A stretch of DNA of 34,957 nt from Verrucomicrobiota bacterium (GTDB lineage: Bacteria; Verrucomicrobiota; Verrucomicrobiia; Limisphaerales; JAHEOI01). The translations under genes were made by a program, and so were the position numbers. Shown here one piece after another: positions 1 to 10,019 of this stretch (positions within the stretch are counted from its first letter, which is position 1; every line of letters begins with the position of its first letter). Under the pieces are notes generated by a model. The model ran no database searches and was not told the DNA's origin. It worked only from the letters and a program-made list of their open reading frames with translations. The stretch is taken from NCBI GenBank assembly GCA_018610125.1, contig JAHEOI010000344.1:1-34957 (forward strand), given 5' to 3'.

Positions 1-157
1 AGAGCATGCTGGCGAGGATGGCGATGATTGCAATGACGACCAGCAGCTCAATCAGGGTAAACCCGCTCGTATCATTTCGAGGGCGGGCTCTTCGGGACAA
101 CTCGGTAGGACGCACTCCTTTGTTGCTCTCTTCTAGGGCACACTTGAGGTTTTTCAT
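1..157 (-). CDS. Prepilin-type N-terminal cleavage/methylation domain protein (type II pseudopilin/pilin-like), truncated by window edge
   Basis: Reverse-strand translation MKNLKCALEESNKGVRPTELSRRARPRNDTSGFTLIELLVVIAIIAILASML: canonical GFTLIELLVVIAIIAILA prepilin motif; not in the ORF track because it runs off the edge. Confidence 0.9.
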   Translation of the reverse strand, partial: MKNLKCALEESNKGVRPTELSRRARPRNDTSGFTLIELLVVIAIIAILASML

Positions 158-390
158 AAGCTAACGACAATCTTCCTGGCAGTTGAGACTCTCCGCATTT
201 GGACTTCAACCAAATAAAAAGCGGGAAAAGGCCCGACGCAAGGAAATTTTGGTTCAGGATTGTTCAAGGAATTTAGCCGGCACCTGATGGAGAAGGCTTT
301 TCGAAACGGATTTATCTTGTCGAAAAAGTCAAGTCCCGGTTATGGTCGCGGATATTCATGGGGAAACAGACGATCGTATGGGATTAAGTT

Positions 391-540
391 GACCTCGGGG
401 AAGAAAACGACTTGGCCGGTCAGTATCCGCAGCGGGTTGATCGGATGCGCCAACGATTCGAGAAATGGGAACGGGACGTCAATGCCGATGCCACGGCTCA
501 GCCCAAAGAGAAGTTGACCCCGCCGGAATGGCTGCGATGA
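391..540 (+). pseudogene. C-terminal remnant of a sulfatase (arylsulfatase-like)
   Basis: Frame starting at 391 reads DLGEENDLAGQYPQRVDRMRQRFEKWERDVNADATAQPKEKLTPPEWLR*, like the C-terminal tail of sulfatases; in-frame TAA at 385-387 immediately upstream and no recognisable sulfatase body. Confidence 0.55.
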
Positions 541-605
541 CCCGGCACCAAGTCCCGTTTGAGATGACCTGACAGCGAGCCAACATAGATGGAAAATAGC
601 AAGGG

Positions 606-3600
606 ATGAACGAGTCAAACGCAAGGAGCTTGAAACGAGTAAGTAAGGGGTTACGAAAATGCCGCGCTGGCGGGGCGTTTTCGCTGTCCCTGCTCGGTTT
701 TTTGGCTGGTCCGGTTTTGGTGACGGGGGAGTCGCCTCAGCAAATCGATTATAACTTTGATATTAAACCGATCCTTTCTGACCGCTGTTATGCCTGCCAT
801 GGACCGGACGAGGGCGCCAGAAAGGCCGATCTTCGACTCGACAAGCAGGAAGGACTCTTTTCCGAGCTTGAAAATGGGCGTCAGCCGATCCAGCCCGGCA
901 ATCCCAAAGCAAGTGAGGTTTACCGACGGATCACAGCTGAAGACCCGGATTATCGGATGCCGCCACCGAGCTCCAACCTCGAATTGAGCTCGAAGGAGAT
1001 AGCCCTGATCCGCAAGTGGATCAAGCAAGGGGGCGAATGGAAGCCGCATTGGGCCTTTATCCCGGTCGAGCGTCCCAGCCTGCCTCCGGTCGAAAATGAA
1101 GACTGGGTAAGAAACCCGATCGATCGGTTTGTGCTCGCGCGGCTTGAGGCGGAAGGGCGAGAGCCGGCTCCCGTGGCCGACAAGGCCCAATTGGCTCGGA
1201 GGGCTACCTTTGGCTTGACCGGCTTGCCGCCCACTGTCCGGGAAGTCCGTCACTTCCGCAACAATCAATCACCCGATGCTTACCCTCGACTCGTCGATCG
1301 ACTTTTGGCCTCACCGGCTTATGGAGAGCGCATGGCGGTGGCCTGGCTCGATTTAGCCCGATACGCCGACACGCATGGATACCATTCCGATGAATATCGC
1401 CGCACATGGCCTTGGCGCGATTGGGTGATCGACGCCTTTAATCGGAACATGCCGTATGACCGGTTTGTGACATGGCAGCTTGCCGGTGACCTCTTACCGA
1501 ATGCCAATCAAGAGCAAAAATTGGCGACGGCATTCAACCGGTTGCATCCACAAACCAACGAGGGCGGGGTCGTGGAAGAGGAATTTCGAGTCTCTTACGT
1601 GGCCGACCGGGTGGATACGTTTGGAAAGGCCTTTCTCGGACTGACGGTTAAATGCGCCCGCTGTCACGACCACAAGTTCGACCCGATTTCCCAGAAGGAA
1701 TATTACCAGCTCTTTAGCTTTTTCGATAACATTGATGAGACTGGTCAATACTCCTTCTTTACCGACGCAACCCCGCCTCCGACGTTGCTGCTTTCCGATG
1801 ATCAAGAGGAGAAGAAGCTGGCGGATTTGCGTAAGGCGATTAAAGAAAAGGAATCCGAGGCTTCCGAGCTGAGGCAAAAGTTATGGCCGGCATTCCGGAA
1901 ATGGCTCAAAGAGGAGAACGCGAGCGAGGTCCGACCTCCACCGGGAGTAGGCGATTTTCGGCTGGATAAAATCGATGGGAAGAAGGTCAAGAACCATGCC
2001 AACCCGGAAACACCGGGCAAGTCGGGCGATAGTCCCAAGCTGGTCCCAGGCGTAAGGGGCAAAGCGGTCAAATTGAATGGGGAGAACGGGCTCGTCTTTG
2101 ACAAGTTGGGTCGGTTTAGTCGGACAGATCCCTTTTCACTGAGCCTTTGGGTAAAACAGACGCAGCCGCTCGAGAACGCGGTGTTGGTGCACCATACGCG
2201 TGCCGGTATCGATGCCGGGAACCGGGGATATGAGGTCTACCTGGCTCATGGCCGGATTGCGGTGAGTCTGACCCATATGTGGCCGTATAACGCGATTAAG
2301 CTTAAGAGCCGTCGCACGCTGCCGGTCGGTGAGTGGGTCCATTTGACGATGACCTACGATGGCTCGAGCAGGGCCGAAGGACTTCGGCTGTATTGGAACG
2401 GCAAGAAAGCGAAAACGGAAACCATCCGGGATAATCTGTTTAAGGATATTCTTTATAGTGGGAGTGGTGTTCCCTTGAAGGTCGGCCAGCGGTTCCGAGA
2501 TCATGGATTCAAAAACGGTGTGGTCGATGAGATCAAGCTCTTCGAGCGTAAGCTGACACCGCTTGAGGTCCGTGACATCAGAGGGGGGGAAGATATGGCA
2601 AGCGTTGTCGAGCAAGCCCAAAAGGGGGAGCTATCGGATAAGAAGCGCCAGTGGTTGTTTGACTATTACTTGCTAAACGAAAGCTCTGAATATCGAGACT
2701 ATTTGGAGCAATTGAGAGCCCTGCGGTCTGCCGAGAATGAGCTTGTCAATGAAATCCCTGAAATCATGGTCATGGAGGAAATGGACGAGCCAAGGCCGAC
2801 ATATTTCCTCAAGCGGGGGGCTTACGATGCCAAAGGAGAACGGGTCCACCCTGGGACCCCCAAGGCGGTGATGCCGTTTAATAAGGAGAGATTCGCTTCA
2901 AATCGCTTGGGCTTGGCGCGATGGCTGACCGACCGAAAGAATCCGCTGACGGCAAGGGTTGCGGTGAACCGGTACTGGCAGATGCATTTTGGCCGGGGAC
3001 TGGTCCCGACGCCCGCGGATTTTGGGAGTCAAGGCGACTTGCCGTCGCATCCGAAGTTGCTCGACTGGCTGGCGGCCGAGTTCATGGAATCGGGCTGGGA
3101 TGTTAAAGGGTTGCATCGACTGATTGTGACATCAGCAACCTATCGGCAATCCTCGAAGACCGATCCGAAATGGCGGAAAAAGGACCCCAAAAACGAGCTA
3201 TTGGCTCGGGGACCGAAGCAACGGTTGTCGGCGGAGATGCTTCGGGACCAGGCATTGGCTGCGGGCGAGCTCTTGACCAGGAAGATTGGCGGTCGGGCAG
3301 TGAAGCCTTATCAGCCGAAAGGGCTTTGGAAAGAGAAATCGGGAAAGACATACAAGGAAGACAAGGGGGCTGCTCTCTATCGGCGAAGCATCTATTCCTA
3401 TTGGAAACGTACCTCCCCGTTACCGAACATGTTGATCTTTGATGCCGCCAGGCGGAGCCATTGTGTCGTGAAACGGCAAGAAACGACGACGCCGCTCCAA
3501 GCGTTGGTGCTGTTGAATGATCCGCAATTTGTGGAAGCCTCCCGGAAAATGGGTAAGCGCATGCTGACAGAGGGGGGTAAGACGGTTGAGGCGCAAATCC

Positions 3601-3836
3601 GATTCCTTTTCCGCTTGGTAACAAGCCGTTTGCCAAATGAGCAAGAGCTTAAAAATCTCGAGGCACTCTACCGAAAACAGAGGGCGCGATTTGAATCCAA
3701 TCCGGAGAAAGCGAAGGCATTCTTAAAGGTTGGGCAGAGCGGCTATGATGACAGGCTCCGGTTGTCGCGCTTGGCAGCGGCTTCGGTGCTGGCCAATGCC
3801 TTGCTGAATTTTGATGAAGCGGTCGTGCTGCGATAA
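606..3836 (+). CDS. PSD1 / DUF1549-DUF1553 domain protein with planctomycete cytochrome C-like (CxxCH) N-terminus and internal LamG-like domain
   Basis: 1076 aa ORF; CYACHGPDEGARKADLRLD, NPIDRFVLARLEAEG, ARYADTHGYHSDEYR, CARCHDHKFDPISQKEYYQL, NRYWQMHFGRGLVPTPADFGSQG motifs. Confidence 0.92.
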   Translation: MNESNARSLKRVSKGLRKCRAGGAFSLSLLGFLAGPVLVTGESPQQIDYNFDIKPILSDRCYACHGPDEGARKADLRLDKQEGLFSELENGRQPIQPGNPKASEVYRRITAEDPDYRMPPPSSNLELSSKEIALIRKWIKQGGEWKPHWAFIPVERPSLPPVENEDWVRNPIDRFVLARLEAEGREPAPVADKAQLARRATFGLTGLPPTVREVRHFRNNQSPDAYPRLVDRLLASPAYGERMAVAWLDLARYADTHGYHSDEYRRTWPWRDWVIDAFNRNMPYDRFVTWQLAGDLLPNANQEQKLATAFNRLHPQTNEGGVVEEEFRVSYVADRVDTFGKAFLGLTVKCARCHDHKFDPISQKEYYQLFSFFDNIDETGQYSFFTDATPPPTLLLSDDQEEKKLADLRKAIKEKESEASELRQKLWPAFRKWLKEENASEVRPPPGVGDFRLDKIDGKKVKNHANPETPGKSGDSPKLVPGVRGKAVKLNGENGLVFDKLGRFSRTDPFSLSLWVKQTQPLENAVLVHHTRAGIDAGNRGYEVYLAHGRIAVSLTHMWPYNAIKLKSRRTLPVGEWVHLTMTYDGSSRAEGLRLYWNGKKAKTETIRDNLFKDILYSGSGVPLKVGQRFRDHGFKNGVVDEIKLFERKLTPLEVRDIRGGEDMASVVEQAQKGELSDKKRQWLFDYYLLNESSEYRDYLEQLRALRSAENELVNEIPEIMVMEEMDEPRPTYFLKRGAYDAKGERVHPGTPKAVMPFNKERFASNRLGLARWLTDRKNPLTARVAVNRYWQMHFGRGLVPTPADFGSQGDLPSHPKLLDWLAAEFMESGWDVKGLHRLIVTSATYRQSSKTDPKWRKKDPKNELLARGPKQRLSAEMLRDQALAAGELLTRKIGGRAVKPYQPKGLWKEKSGKTYKEDKGAALYRRSIYSYWKRTSPLPNMLIFDAARRSHCVVKRQETTTPLQALVLLNDPQFVEASRKMGKRMLTEGGKTVEAQIRFLFRLVTSRLPNEQELKNLEALYRKQRARFESNPEKAKAFLKVGQSGYDDRLRLSRLAAASVLANALLNFDEAVVLR

Positions 3837-3984
3837 AGGGCCGACAAGGGTAAAAGAAGAGCGTTACTGATCGGCCAGTTGTTGGAGGGTACCAAGACGG
3901 TGGGGTGAGCTGTAAGTGACCGCGGTTCATTGGTATCCCCATGCAAGAATTTCCTGAACGATTCATACGGAAGAAAGGCTTAAT

Positions 3985-5457
3985 ATGGCGACAAATGATA
4001 TGAGCGGTTGCGGCAGTTTCAACTTCGAGATGAATCGAAGAGATTTCTTCTCACGGTTCGGCTATGGCCTGGGCGGGATGGCGCTCGCTCACCTATTGGG
4101 GGATTCGGTGAGCGCGTCAAGCGTGCTGTCGGATATGGCGGCCTCCGGGGCGGCATTGGATGCGCCCCACTTTGAGCCGAAGGCAAAGCGCGTCATTTAC
4201 CTCTTTCAGAGCGGCGGTCCGTCGCAGCTCGACTTGTTCGACTATAAGCCGCTGCTTAATGAAATGAACGGGCAGGATCTGCCCGACTCGGTCCGGATGG
4301 GACAGCGGCTGACCGGCATGTCCGCGAACCAAGCGTCGTTGCCGTTGGCGGGGTCCATCTTTGACTTCAAGCGCCGGGGAAAATCCGGTGCCTGGGTGAG
4401 TGACCTATTGCCCTATACAGCGGGGATTGCCGATGATCTCTGCTTTGTGAAATCGCTTTACACGGAAGCGATCAATCACGATCCGGCCATGACATTCTTT
4501 CAGACCGGGGCGCAACAGCCCGGTCGGCCCGCCATGGGATCTTGGCTTAGCTATGGACTCGGTAGCGAGAACGCCAACCTGCCATCCTTTATCGTCATGA
4601 TCTCCAAAAACGGGTCCGGCCAGCCACTTTATTCCCGGCTTTGGGGTAACGGCTTTCTCCCCTCGAGTCATCAAGGGGTGCAATTCCGGGCAGGGAAGGA
4701 TCCGGTGCTTTATCTTGGCAACCCTCCCGGGATTTCCATGTCGAGCCGGCGTGAAGTAATGGATCATTTGGCGCGCCTGCACGAGCAGCAGTACCAGGAT
4801 TTGGGTGATCCCGCCATCAACTCACGCGTCGCTCAATATGAAATGGCTTTCCGGATGCAGACTTCGGTCCCCGAAGTGATGGACACCTCGGATGAGCCGG
4901 AAGCCATTCTGGACATGTACGGGGAGGATGCACGGAATCCCGGCACTTACGCGGCCAACTGCTTATTGGCGCGTCGGCTTGCTGAACGTGGAGTGAGATT
5001 CATTCAGCTCTACCATCAAGGATGGGATCACCATGGGGGATTGCCGAACGGTATTCGATCTCAGAGCAAGAAGACAGACCAAGCATCGGCGGCACTTATC
5101 AAAGACCTCAAGCAGCGTGGCCTGCTCGACGATACAATCGTCATATGGGGTGGCGAATTCGGTCGGACTAACTATTCCCAAGGCGCGCTGACGGAAGACA
5201 ATTACGGACGTGATCACCATCCGCGTTGCTTTACCCAATGGATCGCCGGGGGTGGATTCAAGCCTGGAATAAGCTACGGCGAAACCGATGAATTCGGTTA
5301 CAATGTCGCGAGGAATCCGGTGCATGTGCACGATCTTCAAGCCACCCTGCTGCAGCAGCTCGGTATCGACCACAAGCGCCTGACCTTTAAGCATCAAGGG
5401 CGGCGTTATCGTTTGACCGACGTCGGCGGTCACGTGGTCAACGAGATCATTTCCTGA
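3985..5457 (+). CDS. DUF1501 domain-containing protein
   Basis: 490 aa; N-terminal [22 protein letters not shown] (Tat-like), [53 protein letters not shown]; directly downstream of the PSD1 gene, the usual pairing. Confidence 0.93.
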   Translation: MATNDMSGCGSFNFEMNRRDFFSRFGYGLGGMALAHLLGDSVSASSVLSDMAASGAALDAPHFEPKAKRVIYLFQSGGPSQLDLFDYKPLLNEMNGQDLPDSVRMGQRLTGMSANQASLPLAGSIFDFKRRGKSGAWVSDLLPYTAGIADDLCFVKSLYTEAINHDPAMTFFQTGAQQPGRPAMGSWLSYGLGSENANLPSFIVMISKNGSGQPLYSRLWGNGFLPSSHQGVQFRAGKDPVLYLGNPPGISMSSRREVMDHLARLHEQQYQDLGDPAINSRVAQYEMAFRMQTSVPEVMDTSDEPEAILDMYGEDARNPGTYAANCLLARRLAERGVRFIQLYHQGWDHHGGLPNGIRSQSKKTDQASAALIKDLKQRGLLDDTIVIWGGEFGRTNYSQGALTEDNYGRDHHPRCFTQWIAGGGFKPGISYGETDEFGYNVARNPVHVHDLQATLLQQLGIDHKRLTFKHQGRRYRLTDVGGHVVNEIIS

Positions 5458-5573
5458 ATCACGTGAAGATGGAAAAAACCGCTTATTTCGATGCCGCCTC
5501 CCAGATACGGACGTCATCCCAATTTTTCTGCCCTCGTTGATAGGGACATGGTCCACCTCTTCTACCCCTCCCT

Positions 5574-5599
5574 TGATAGGGACATCGTGCCCGACATCC
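5574..5599 (+). repeat. Dispersed REP-like intergenic repeat, consensus TGATAGGGACGTCGTCCCCGGCGTCC
   Basis: tgatagggacatcgtgcccgacatcc; a degenerate partial copy lies at 5538-5555 (tgatagggacatggtcca). Confidence 0.7.
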
Positions 5600-5726
5600 A
5601 ATGCCGGTCATAGAGGACTGTGACGTCCTCGGCATCCAAGCTCTTCAACGGTCGACGCTGAATTCGACCCACAAGAAAAGGGAATTGAACTTTACTTTCG
5701 GGGACGAAAGGTTTTTATTGCCTGCC

Positions 5727-7013
5727 ATGGTCACAATGGTAACGAATCGGAGCTGGATTGGCGTGTGGTTTCTCGCCGGAGCGATGGGGATGGCGACGTC
5801 TGCAGAGGCGTTGGATTGGCCGCAGTGGCAAGGACCCGATCGCGATAATAAGTCGGACGAAACGGGGTTGATGCAGCAATGGCCGGAAGGCGGTCCGGAG
5901 ATGGTCTGGAAGGCTGACGAGCTCGGGGGAGGTTATACGACTCCTTCGGTGGCGGATGGCCGAGTCTTTGGGATGGGCTATGAACGCGCCTACGAAGTGG
6001 TCTGGGCTCTTGACGAAGAGACCGGCGAGACACTCTGGAAGACGCGTAACGGACGTGCCAATCGGAATATCAGAAAGGAGGAGGGACCCCGATGCACGCC
6101 CACGGTTGATGGGGACCGAATTTACACCTTGAGCGTTGGCGGGCAGCTCGTCTGCTTCAATGCGACCAATGGCGAGGTGATTTGGCAGCGTCACCTTAAA
6201 GAGGACTTTTCGGGGAACATGATGTCAGGGTGGGGCTATTCCGAATCACCCCTGATTGATGGCAACAAGTTAATCTGCACACCGGGTGGTCCGGAGGGAA
6301 CGCTGCTGGCACTGAACAAAAAGACGGGCAAGCGGATCTGGCAAAGCCAAGAATGGACCGATGATGCCGCTTATTCTTCAATTATTGTTCGGGAGTGGAA
6401 CGGTTTCCGGCAATACATTCAGCTCACCGAAAAGCATGTGGCCGGTGTTGCCGCTGAGGATGGAAGCGTATTGTGGCAGGTGCCGCGCGATGGGAGCAGT
6501 CCCGCTGTGATCCCCACCCCTGTCGCGGAGGATCATAAGGTCTATGTGACCTCCGGCTATGGTGTGGGCTGTAACCTTTTCGATGTGAGCCACCGCGGCG
6601 GAAAATTCATGGCTGAAGAGGTGTATTCGAATAAGGTGATGGACAACAAACACGGTGGCGTCGTGCTGGTGGATGGTTATATCTATGGATACTCCGATGG
6701 GAGGGGATGGGTCTGCCAAGATTTCGATACCGGAGAGATGGTCTGGCAGGAGCGGGATAAGCTCCGCCGCGGCTCAATCACCTACGCGGATGGCCGGCTT
6801 TATCTAAGGAGCGAAGGCTCCAAGGGGACTGTGGTTCTCGCCAAGGCGACACCGGAAGGGTATCGTGAGACAGGGCGATTTCAGCAGCCTGACCGCAGTG
6901 ACAAGAGGAGCTGGCCTCATCCTGTGGTCGCCAATGGGAAGCTCTTCTTAAGGGACCAAGGGATCTTGCTTTGCTACGACGTCTCAAAGAAGAAGGAACT
7001 GAGCATGCGGTAA
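5727..7013 (+). CDS. PQQ-binding-like beta-propeller repeat protein (secreted)
   Basis: Repeated W-x-G-type blades (DWPQWQGPDRDNKSDE, VWALDEETGETLWKTRNG, VCFNATNGEVIWQRH); track ORF begins at 5601 but the signal-peptide-like start MVTMVTNRSWIGVWFLAGAMGMATSAEA is at 5727. Confidence 0.88.
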   Translation: MVTMVTNRSWIGVWFLAGAMGMATSAEALDWPQWQGPDRDNKSDETGLMQQWPEGGPEMVWKADELGGGYTTPSVADGRVFGMGYERAYEVVWALDEETGETLWKTRNGRANRNIRKEEGPRCTPTVDGDRIYTLSVGGQLVCFNATNGEVIWQRHLKEDFSGNMMSGWGYSESPLIDGNKLICTPGGPEGTLLALNKKTGKRIWQSQEWTDDAAYSSIIVREWNGFRQYIQLTEKHVAGVAAEDGSVLWQVPRDGSSPAVIPTPVAEDHKVYVTSGYGVGCNLFDVSHRGGKFMAEEVYSNKVMDNKHGGVVLVDGYIYGYSDGRGWVCQDFDTGEMVWQERDKLRRGSITYADGRLYLRSEGSKGTVVLAKATPEGYRETGRFQQPDRSDKRSWPHPVVANGKLFLRDQGILLCYDVSKKKELSMR

Positions 7014-7071
7014 GCGTTGAAAAGTGGGTGTCCGCAGGGATCTCGTCCCCGAGGTCCGATTTCTCCTTCTT

Positions 7072-7097
7072 TGATAGGGACGCCGTCGCCGGCGTCC
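7072..7097 (+). repeat. Dispersed REP-like intergenic repeat
   Basis: tgatagggacgccgtcgccggcgtcc; related partial unit agggatctcgtccccgaggtcc just upstream. Confidence 0.7.
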
Positions 7098-7296
7098 AGG
7101 AGCGCAGCGCCGTCCCACGAGCGCTAACTTGTCTCTGCTGCCGGTGCCGCAGGTTGTCGAGGCTGCGTGACGATTCACGCGCACTCCATAAGCTGGCGCG
7201 CGTAAGGGGGTGCTCGGCTGGGCGAGTCTGCCGTCGATTAATTCAGGGAGTATAGGGTCGGCAGACCCCGGCGGTGGAAGCCACACAAGTTATCTG

Positions 7297-7392
7297 ACCT
7301 TCCTACCTTCCTACCTTCCCACCTTCCTACCTTCTTACCTTCGCACCTTCCCACGTTCCCACCTTCCCACGTTCCCACCTTCCCACCTTCCC
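7297..7392. repeat. Tandem 8-bp repeat, 12 contiguous copies, consensus ACCTTCCC/T (other strand GGGAAGGT)
   Basis: Direct reading: accttcct accttcct accttccc accttcct accttctt accttcgc accttccc acgttccc accttccc acgttccc accttccc accttccc. Confidence 0.95.
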
Positions 7393-7405
7393 ACTTATCG
7401 CCGCC

Positions 7406-8266
7406 TTACGCCTCAGCGAGCTCCGACTCTCGGACGGCTAACGCTTGGAGCCATGACTCCACTTCTTGGATGGTGCTATCGGGAGTTGATGTCCCCGCCG
7501 TAATCCCGACTGTGTCGTGGCGATTGAACCATTCTTCCTTGAGCTCGTTGGCCGTTTGGACCTTGTAGACCCGAGCGCCATAAACCGCGGTGGTTTGGGC
7601 CAGCTCATGTGTGTTGTTGCTGTTGGCACCGCCAATCACCACAACGGCATCAGCCTTTAACGCCAGTTCCTCGGCCGCACTTTGACGCTTTTTTGTCGGG
7701 TGACAAACGGTATCGATGAAGTGGACCTCCGACTCCGGAAAACGGTTTCGGAGCGCCTCGACCAACGCGTGCACTCGATGAGTCGGCTGAGTCGTTTGCG
7801 AGACGACCCCGAAGCGTGACCGTGGCCGGAGTTGATGGATGTCGGATTCGGAAAGAATGACGTCGTAGTCAGCCAGGTCCTCGGTCATTCCTCTCACCTC
7901 GACGTGATCGCGCTTACCGACAATCACGGGGTGACAATCCTTTGCCACCAGTTTCTGGAGCGCTTTGTGCGCGGTATGCACGAGCGGACAGGTCGCCTCG
8001 ATCACATTGAATCCACGGCGCCGGACCTCTTGCATCCGCTTTTCAGAGGCCCCGTGAGCGGTGATCATCACCGTGTTTGATTTGACTTGGTCGGTATGGG
8101 TAGCGATTTGCACCCCGCGCTCCTTTAAGGAGTCAAGCACGGTTTGATTGTGCACGAGCTGCCCGAGTATAGTCGGGGCCGATTCCTCCGATTCCTTATT
8201 GGCAAGGTTGATGGCGTCTCGAACGCCAAAACACATGCCTAAGTGATTCGCTCGAATGATTTTCAT
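7406..8266 (-). CDS. ispH: 4-hydroxy-3-methylbut-2-enyl diphosphate reductase (IspH/LytB)
   Basis: MKIIRANHLGMCFGVRDAI, GQLVHNQTVLDSL, TCPLVHTAHKALQ, DTVCHPTKKRQSAAEELA, VIGGANSNNTHELAQ, GITAGTSTPDSTIQEVE; three conserved cysteines; start at MKII rather than the longer ORF start at 8296. Confidence 0.96.
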   Translation of the reverse strand: MKIIRANHLGMCFGVRDAINLANKESEESAPTILGQLVHNQTVLDSLKERGVQIATHTDQVKSNTVMITAHGASEKRMQEVRRRGFNVIEATCPLVHTAHKALQKLVAKDCHPVIVGKRDHVEVRGMTEDLADYDVILSESDIHQLRPRSRFGVVSQTTQPTHRVHALVEALRNRFPESEVHFIDTVCHPTKKRQSAAEELALKADAVVVIGGANSNNTHELAQTTAVYGARVYKVQTANELKEEWFNRHDTVGITAGTSTPDSTIQEVESWLQALAVRESELAEA

Positions 8267-8341
8267 ATCAGTCTCCTTATTGGCTTTGTGTTGCAAAGTC
8301 CCGGCGAAGCAATCTCTCCCGCCGCTGTAAAATCTCGGTCA

Positions 8342-8653
8342 TTAGGATTCATCCTTGTTTTGTCGGACGATGTCTTCGATAAGGCTCAGATAGGTGTCGA
8401 AGGCCTCTCTCCCTGTTTCGGTCAACGCATACGTCGTGATCGGCTTCCCTTTGCAGAACACCTTGCTTGAGGTTACATAGCCGGCCTGTTGAAGTGTTCG
8501 CGTATGCGCTGTGAGGTTGCCGTCGGTCATTTTGAGCATATCGCGCATTTCGACGAACGAGAGATTGGGCGAGGCGGCCAGCAGGGAGACGATCGCCAGT
8601 CGCCCTTTCTCGTGAATGATTCGGTCCAGTCGGAAAAACGATTCGGGATTCAC
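8342..8653 (-). CDS. Winged-helix transcriptional regulator (HTH_34-like)
   Basis: 103 aa MNPESFFRLDRIIHEKGRLAIVSLLAASPNLSFVEMRDMLKMTDGNLTAHTRTLQQAGYVTSSKVFCKGKPITTYALTETGREAFDTYL: wHTH pattern. Confidence 0.85.
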   Translation of the reverse strand: MNPESFFRLDRIIHEKGRLAIVSLLAASPNLSFVEMRDMLKMTDGNLTAHTRTLQQAGYVTSSKVFCKGKPITTYALTETGREAFDTYLSLIEDIVRQNKDES

Positions 8654-9288
8654 ACTTCATTCTTTTGCTGTTCGGTAAATAGGAGATAAAGCCCGTAAGC
8701 CAGGTGGAGTCCTCCGAATGTGGCCCCCATAATCAAATGGGCATGCTTGACCGGCGGCACGCTGTTGGGCGAGGCCGCAACGGTGTTGACGCCTAGGAAT
8801 AAGAAGCACCCTCCGATGACGAAAATCCATCCAAACAGCTTGATGCCCCGGGGCATAAAAAATCCGGCCGCATGGAGCGCACAGCCATAGAGCGCCATCC
8901 AAATCGGTGGAAGCCACCATACATGGATAAGCGGCGCTTCCAGCCGGAATAACAGCATCAGCCCGAGCGTTAGCCCGACAAGCAATGCGGGAAGGAGCGC
9001 TTGCGTGACACGGCGAGTGGGCGGCGACCAAAACGGCTCGGATTCGCGTAGGGCCTGTCGACGGACGATTAAATAGGCGCCGATGAGGCCGATCAGGCTG
9101 ATCGTCAGCCAATAAATGCTGAATTCCCGAGGCGAACGGATGGGGAATACCATCGCGATGACGGCTGCCGCAACGCCAAGGCCACCTGTCATCAGGGTCG
9201 TCGGCGCAAGAGCACGGCGATAAATCGTCGCACGCTCCATCAACGTGCGGATCACCTTCAGATTTTCTTCAGCCCAGCTCGGTGGCAT
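8650..9288 (-). CDS. Multi-pass membrane protein of unknown function, translationally coupled to the downstream wHTH regulator
   Basis: 212 aa with several hydrophobic segments; 4-nt ATGA overlap (8650-8653) with the regulator. Confidence 0.75.
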   Translation of the reverse strand: MPPSWAEENLKVIRTLMERATIYRRALAPTTLMTGGLGVAAAVIAMVFPIRSPREFSIYWLTISLIGLIGAYLIVRRQALRESEPFWSPPTRRVTQALLPALLVGLTLGLMLLFRLEAPLIHVWWLPPIWMALYGCALHAAGFFMPRGIKLFGWIFVIGGCFLFLGVNTVAASPNSVPPVKHAHLIMGATFGGLHLAYGLYLLFTEQQKNEV

Positions 9289-9400
9289 CGTCCTTCACTT
9301 TGCACGGCAAAGTCGTAGATTGTCAATCTCATTGAAGGCCGCTATCGAGGGCGGGCCAGCGGACCAATCGCGCCGCAGCAACCGAGCTGCGGTCCATCCC

Positions 9401-9429
9401 TGGACCTCGGGGACGACGTCCCTATCAGG
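9401..9429 (-). repeat. Dispersed REP-like intergenic repeat (inverse orientation)
   Basis: tggacctcggggacgacgtccctatcagg = reverse complement of cctgatagggacgtcgtccccgaggtcca. Confidence 0.7.
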
Positions 9430-9505
9430 GAAGGAAGAGTGGACCTTTGGGAGCGGCGAAACAAAAGTCAGGGGGAGGCTTGATGCCAATCTCGGGTCCG
9501 AAGAA

Positions 9506-9536
9506 AGCCCCCGCCCCCAAGGCAGGGGCGGGGGCT
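9506..9536 (-). terminator. Rho-independent terminator for the DUF5069 gene
   Basis: 12-bp perfect GC stem AGCCCCCGCCCC / GGGGCGGGGGCT with 7-nt loop, followed on the minus strand by TTTCTT; lies 34 nt downstream of the minus-strand stop at 9570. Confidence 0.8.
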
Positions 9537-9569
9537 CAAGGGAGGAGCAGCAATTTTGGAAAGATTGGC

Positions 9570-10019
9570 TTAACTGCTCTGGAACGAGGCGCGGTCGTCG
9601 GCCTCAAGCCACTCAAAGAGGGTGGTCGAGGCCGGGTCCAATCCAAGCTTGCGACATTCCTCCGAGAACCATTCACGCTTTTCGGGGTCGTCGTAGAGGC
9701 TTACCTTTTCCATCTGATCGGACCATTCTTGGATTTCGGCGTCGCTTTTCGGAGTGCCGTTTTGCTTCAGCCACGTGACGACCTCCTCATCGCTTGAGGT
9801 GTTCGCAACAGCCTGTTTGAGCTGGACGCCGTCAATCCCCTTGAATTCGAACAGGTTTTGATCGAGCGGGCAGTCGTACTTGTACTCCCCAAGGGTGCCG
9901 GCCATTTCAGCACGGCATTTATCGATCGTTCGCCCCAGCACGACGAATCCGCCCAGACGTTCCCGGGGACTACGTGGTGGCGCTTTTGTCAGGTCTTTTG
10001 TTTTGGTTTCAAATGCCAT
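9570..10019 (-). CDS. DUF5069 domain-containing protein
   Basis: MAFETKTKDLTKAPPRSPRERLGGFVVLGRTIDKCRAEMAGTLGEYKYDCPLDQNLFEFKGID, characteristic DUF5069 N-terminus. Confidence 0.85.
   Translation of the reverse strand: MAFETKTKDLTKAPPRSPRERLGGFVVLGRTIDKCRAEMAGTLGEYKYDCPLDQNLFEFKGIDGVQLKQAVANTSSDEEVVTWLKQNGTPKSDAEIQEWSDQMEKVSLYDDPEKREWFSEECRKLGLDPASTTLFEWLEADDRASFQSS

Noticed and set aside
260-517. 85-aa ORF upstream of the PSD1 gene
   Set aside because: Out of frame with the recognisable sulfatase tail in the same region; no family resemblance
7297-7392. Possible CRISPR-like array
   Set aside because: Contiguous 8-bp units without spacers; not a CRISPR. No repeat-spacer arrays or cas genes were seen anywhere in the window
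7210-7503. 97-aa ORF with repetitive LPSYLPTFLPSYLRTFPRSHLPTFPPSHLPT
   Set aside because: Translation of the 8-bp DNA tandem repeat running into the antisense of ispH; no start context, low complexity
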